A stretch of DNA of 6,821 nt from Eikenella sp963515595 (GTDB lineage Bacteria; Pseudomonadota; Gammaproteobacteria; Burkholderiales; Neisseriaceae): contig CAUPYH010000089.1 of assembly GCA_963515595.1 (NCBI GenBank), forward strand, positions 1 to 6,821. The letters are read 5' to 3'. Of the stretch, positions 5,774-6,821 are shown piece after piece. The notes below the pieces were generated by a model. That model saw only the letters and a list, made by a program, of their open reading frames with translations, had not been told where the DNA came from and did not search any database. The stretch's first letter is position 1; each line of letters begins with the position of its first letter. Made by a program: the position numbers and the translations under genes.

Positions 5774-5809
5774 TTTCAGGTAGCCTTATCGAATCCAGGC
5801 TACCTGAAA
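5774..5809. repeat. Inverted DUS pair downstream of purD
   Basis: Exact TTCAGGTAGCCT (5775-5786) and AGGCTACCTGAA (5797-5808) form a 13-bp stem (5774-5786 with 5797-5809) and a 10-base loop. The arm order is opposite to that of the two terminator pairs at 3644 and 4350, and no T-run follows. It lies just beyond a complete terminator, so an uptake role is more likely than termination. Confidence 0.9.
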
Positions 5810-5870
5810 ACATAATTTATATACCGGCCGCATAAGATTGACCGCAAGCATAGAGAAGATAAAGCAGTTT

Positions 5871-5879
5871 TGTTACAAT
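5871..5879 (+). promoter_or_regulatory. Candidate extended -10 promoter upstream of ackA
   Basis: TGTTACAAT fits the extended -10 pattern (TG, one base, then a TATAAT-like hexamer with one mismatch). No good -35 lies at the right distance, which extended -10 promoters tolerate. Transcription would start near 5886, giving a leader of about 100 bases before ackA that includes the hairpin at 5932-5947. Confidence 0.45.
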
Positions 5880-5931
5880 AGCCGCCAATTTTCTTAGCAA
5901 GTTCATTGTATCCGCAAGAAAAACAAGCAGC

Positions 5932-5951
5932 CGGCGGGCAGCCGCCGTTTT
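5932..5951 (+). promoter_or_regulatory. GC-rich hairpin with T-run in the ackA leader
   Basis: CGGCGG (5932-5937) pairs perfectly with CCGCCG (5942-5947) around a 4-base loop and is followed directly by TTTT (5948-5951). It looks like a short intrinsic terminator 35 bases before the ackA start, downstream of the candidate promoter at 5871. A weaker upstream stem, TTTTCTT (5889-5895) with AAGAAAA (5916-5922), is also possible. It could be an attenuator, the end of a small RNA, or just a structured leader. Confidence 0.4.
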
Positions 5952-5985
5952 ATGTAATCCACATATAAATATATAAAGGGACATC

Positions 5986-6821
5986 ATGTCTGACAAACTG
6001 ATTCTGGTATTAAACTGCGGCAGCTCCTCCGTTAAAGGCGCCGTATTAGACAGCACTAACGGCGAAGTTTTGCTGAGCTGCCTGGCTGAAAAACTTAATT
6101 TGCCCGATGCACGTATCATCTTCAAAGTAAACGGCGAAAAACACACCGTGAGCCTGGCCGAGAAGCCAAACCACACCGGTGCCGTGGAAGCCTTGATGGC
6201 CGAACTCGAAGCGCGCAAGCTCGACCAACGCATCGGCGCAGTCGGCCACCGCGTGGTGCATGGCGGCGAACGCTTCAAAGAGTCCTGCCTGATCGATGAT
6301 GAAGTGATTAAAGGCATCGAAGAGTGCATTATGCTCGCGCCGCTGCACAACCCTGCTCATTTGCTCGGCATTCGCGCCGCCATGAGCATTTTCAGCCACG
6401 TGCCGCACGCCGTGGTGTTCGACACCGCTTTCCACCAATCCATGCCCGAGCACGCCTACACCTATGCCGTGCCGCGCGAGCTCTATCGCAAATACGGCCT
6501 GCGCCGCTATGGCGCCCACGGCACCAGCTACCGCTTCGTGGCCGCCGAAGCTGCCCGCCTGCTCGGCCGCAGCGAAGAAGGTTTGCGCCTCGTGATTGCC
6601 CACCTTGGCAACGGCGCTTCCATTGCCGCCTCCAATGGTGGCAAATGCCGTGATACCAGCATGGGTCTCACCCCGCTTGAAGGCTTAGTGATGGGCACCC
6701 GCAGCGGCGACATCGATGCCAACGTGTTCCCCTTCCTGCATAACAACGCCGGCCTGAATATCGAGCAAATCACCGACCTGCTGCACAAACAAAGCGGCTT
6801 GCTCGGCATTTCCGAGCTTTC
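5986..6821 (+). CDS. ackA: Acetate kinase AckA (3' end cut by window edge)
   Basis: AckA interconverts acetate plus ATP and acetyl phosphate plus ADP in the Pta-AckA overflow pathway. The visible 278 residues of the roughly 400 expected start MSDKLILVLNCGSSSVKG, the first family signature (N10 in the ATP/metal site). Next come GHRVVHGG (87-94, with R89), LAPLHNPAH (118-125, H121), VFDTAFHQSMP (144-154, D146), the second signature RRYGAHGTSYRFV (173-185, H178), HLGNGAS (206-212), and MGTRSGDID (236-244, R239). These match the substrate-binding and catalytic residues known from the Methanosarcina enzyme. At residue 182 a Tyr replaces the second His of the more common HGTSH motif. An AAGGG ribosome binding site lies just upstream. 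The reading frame is open to the window edge; the C-terminal third is missing only because the window ends. Confidence 0.96.
   Translation, partial: MSDKLILVLNCGSSSVKGAVLDSTNGEVLLSCLAEKLNLPDARIIFKVNGEKHTVSLAEKPNHTGAVEALMAELEARKLDQRIGAVGHRVVHGGERFKESCLIDDEVIKGIEECIMLAPLHNPAHLLGIRAAMSIFSHVPHAVVFDTAFHQSMPEHAYTYAVPRELYRKYGLRRYGAHGTSYRFVAAEAARLLGRSEEGLRLVIAHLGNGASIAASNGGKCRDTSMGLTPLEGLVMGTRSGDIDANVFPFLHNNAGLNIEQITDLLHKQSGLLGISEL

Noticed and set aside
5763..5816. 17-codon mini-ORF spanning the DUS pair after purD
   Set aside because: Most of it is simply DUS sequence read as codons; there is no ribosome binding site and nothing suggests translation.
5838..5843. TTGACC as a -35 for ackA
   Set aside because: It is 30 bases from the only good -10 (5874-5879), and no -10-like hexamer lies 16 to 18 bases downstream of it.
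6397..6402. A second CACGTG in the window, as a possible parS core
   Set aside because: The flanks do not match the parS arms and it lies inside conserved ackA codons.
6046..6603. Open frames of 185 and 177 codons antisense to ackA
   Set aside because: They overlap conserved ackA codons throughout, have no family resemblance and no ribosome binding site.

Overview
The window looks like ordinary chromosomal DNA from a member of the Neisseriaceae, most likely Eikenella (E. corrodens or a close relative). The main evidence is the 12-mer AGGCTACCTGAA, which occurs seven times exactly and four more times with one mismatch. This is the Eikenella dialect of the DNA uptake sequence (DUS) used in natural transformation; Neisseria proper uses the GCCGTCTGAA type. 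The protein sequences also read as betaproteobacterial housekeeping proteins.

Layout. Positions 1-608 (minus strand) hold the N-terminal two thirds of lpxC, the committed step of lipid A synthesis. A divergent intergenic region (609-803) carries a promoter on each strand and an inverted DUS pair. It is followed by waaC (804-1793), the first heptosyltransferase of the LPS inner core, so the two divergent genes both serve lipopolysaccharide synthesis. Next comes the two-gene operon etfB-etfA (1913-3608), encoding the electron transfer flavoprotein. The gap after etfA holds a perfect parS-type centromere palindrome (3625-3640) and a DUS-built terminator. A YigZ/IMPACT-family gene (3722-4360) ends inside a second DUS terminator. 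purD (4427-5692), a purine biosynthesis gene, ends at a conventional bidirectional terminator. The 293-base gap before ackA holds another inverted DUS pair, an extended -10 promoter and a GC-rich leader hairpin. ackA (acetate kinase) starts at 5986 and runs off the right edge.

How the parts relate. Apart from the LPS pair and the etf operon, the genes are functionally unrelated neighbours. The DUS copies are the shared architectural element: they form hairpins in four intergenic regions, supply the stop codons of two genes and lie inside waaC. No mobile element, CRISPR array, tRNA or rRNA gene was recognised, and I see no undescribed multi-gene system. The most notable non-genic signal is the parS site, which suggests that this locus belongs to the ParB-bound, probably origin-proximal, part of the chromosome.
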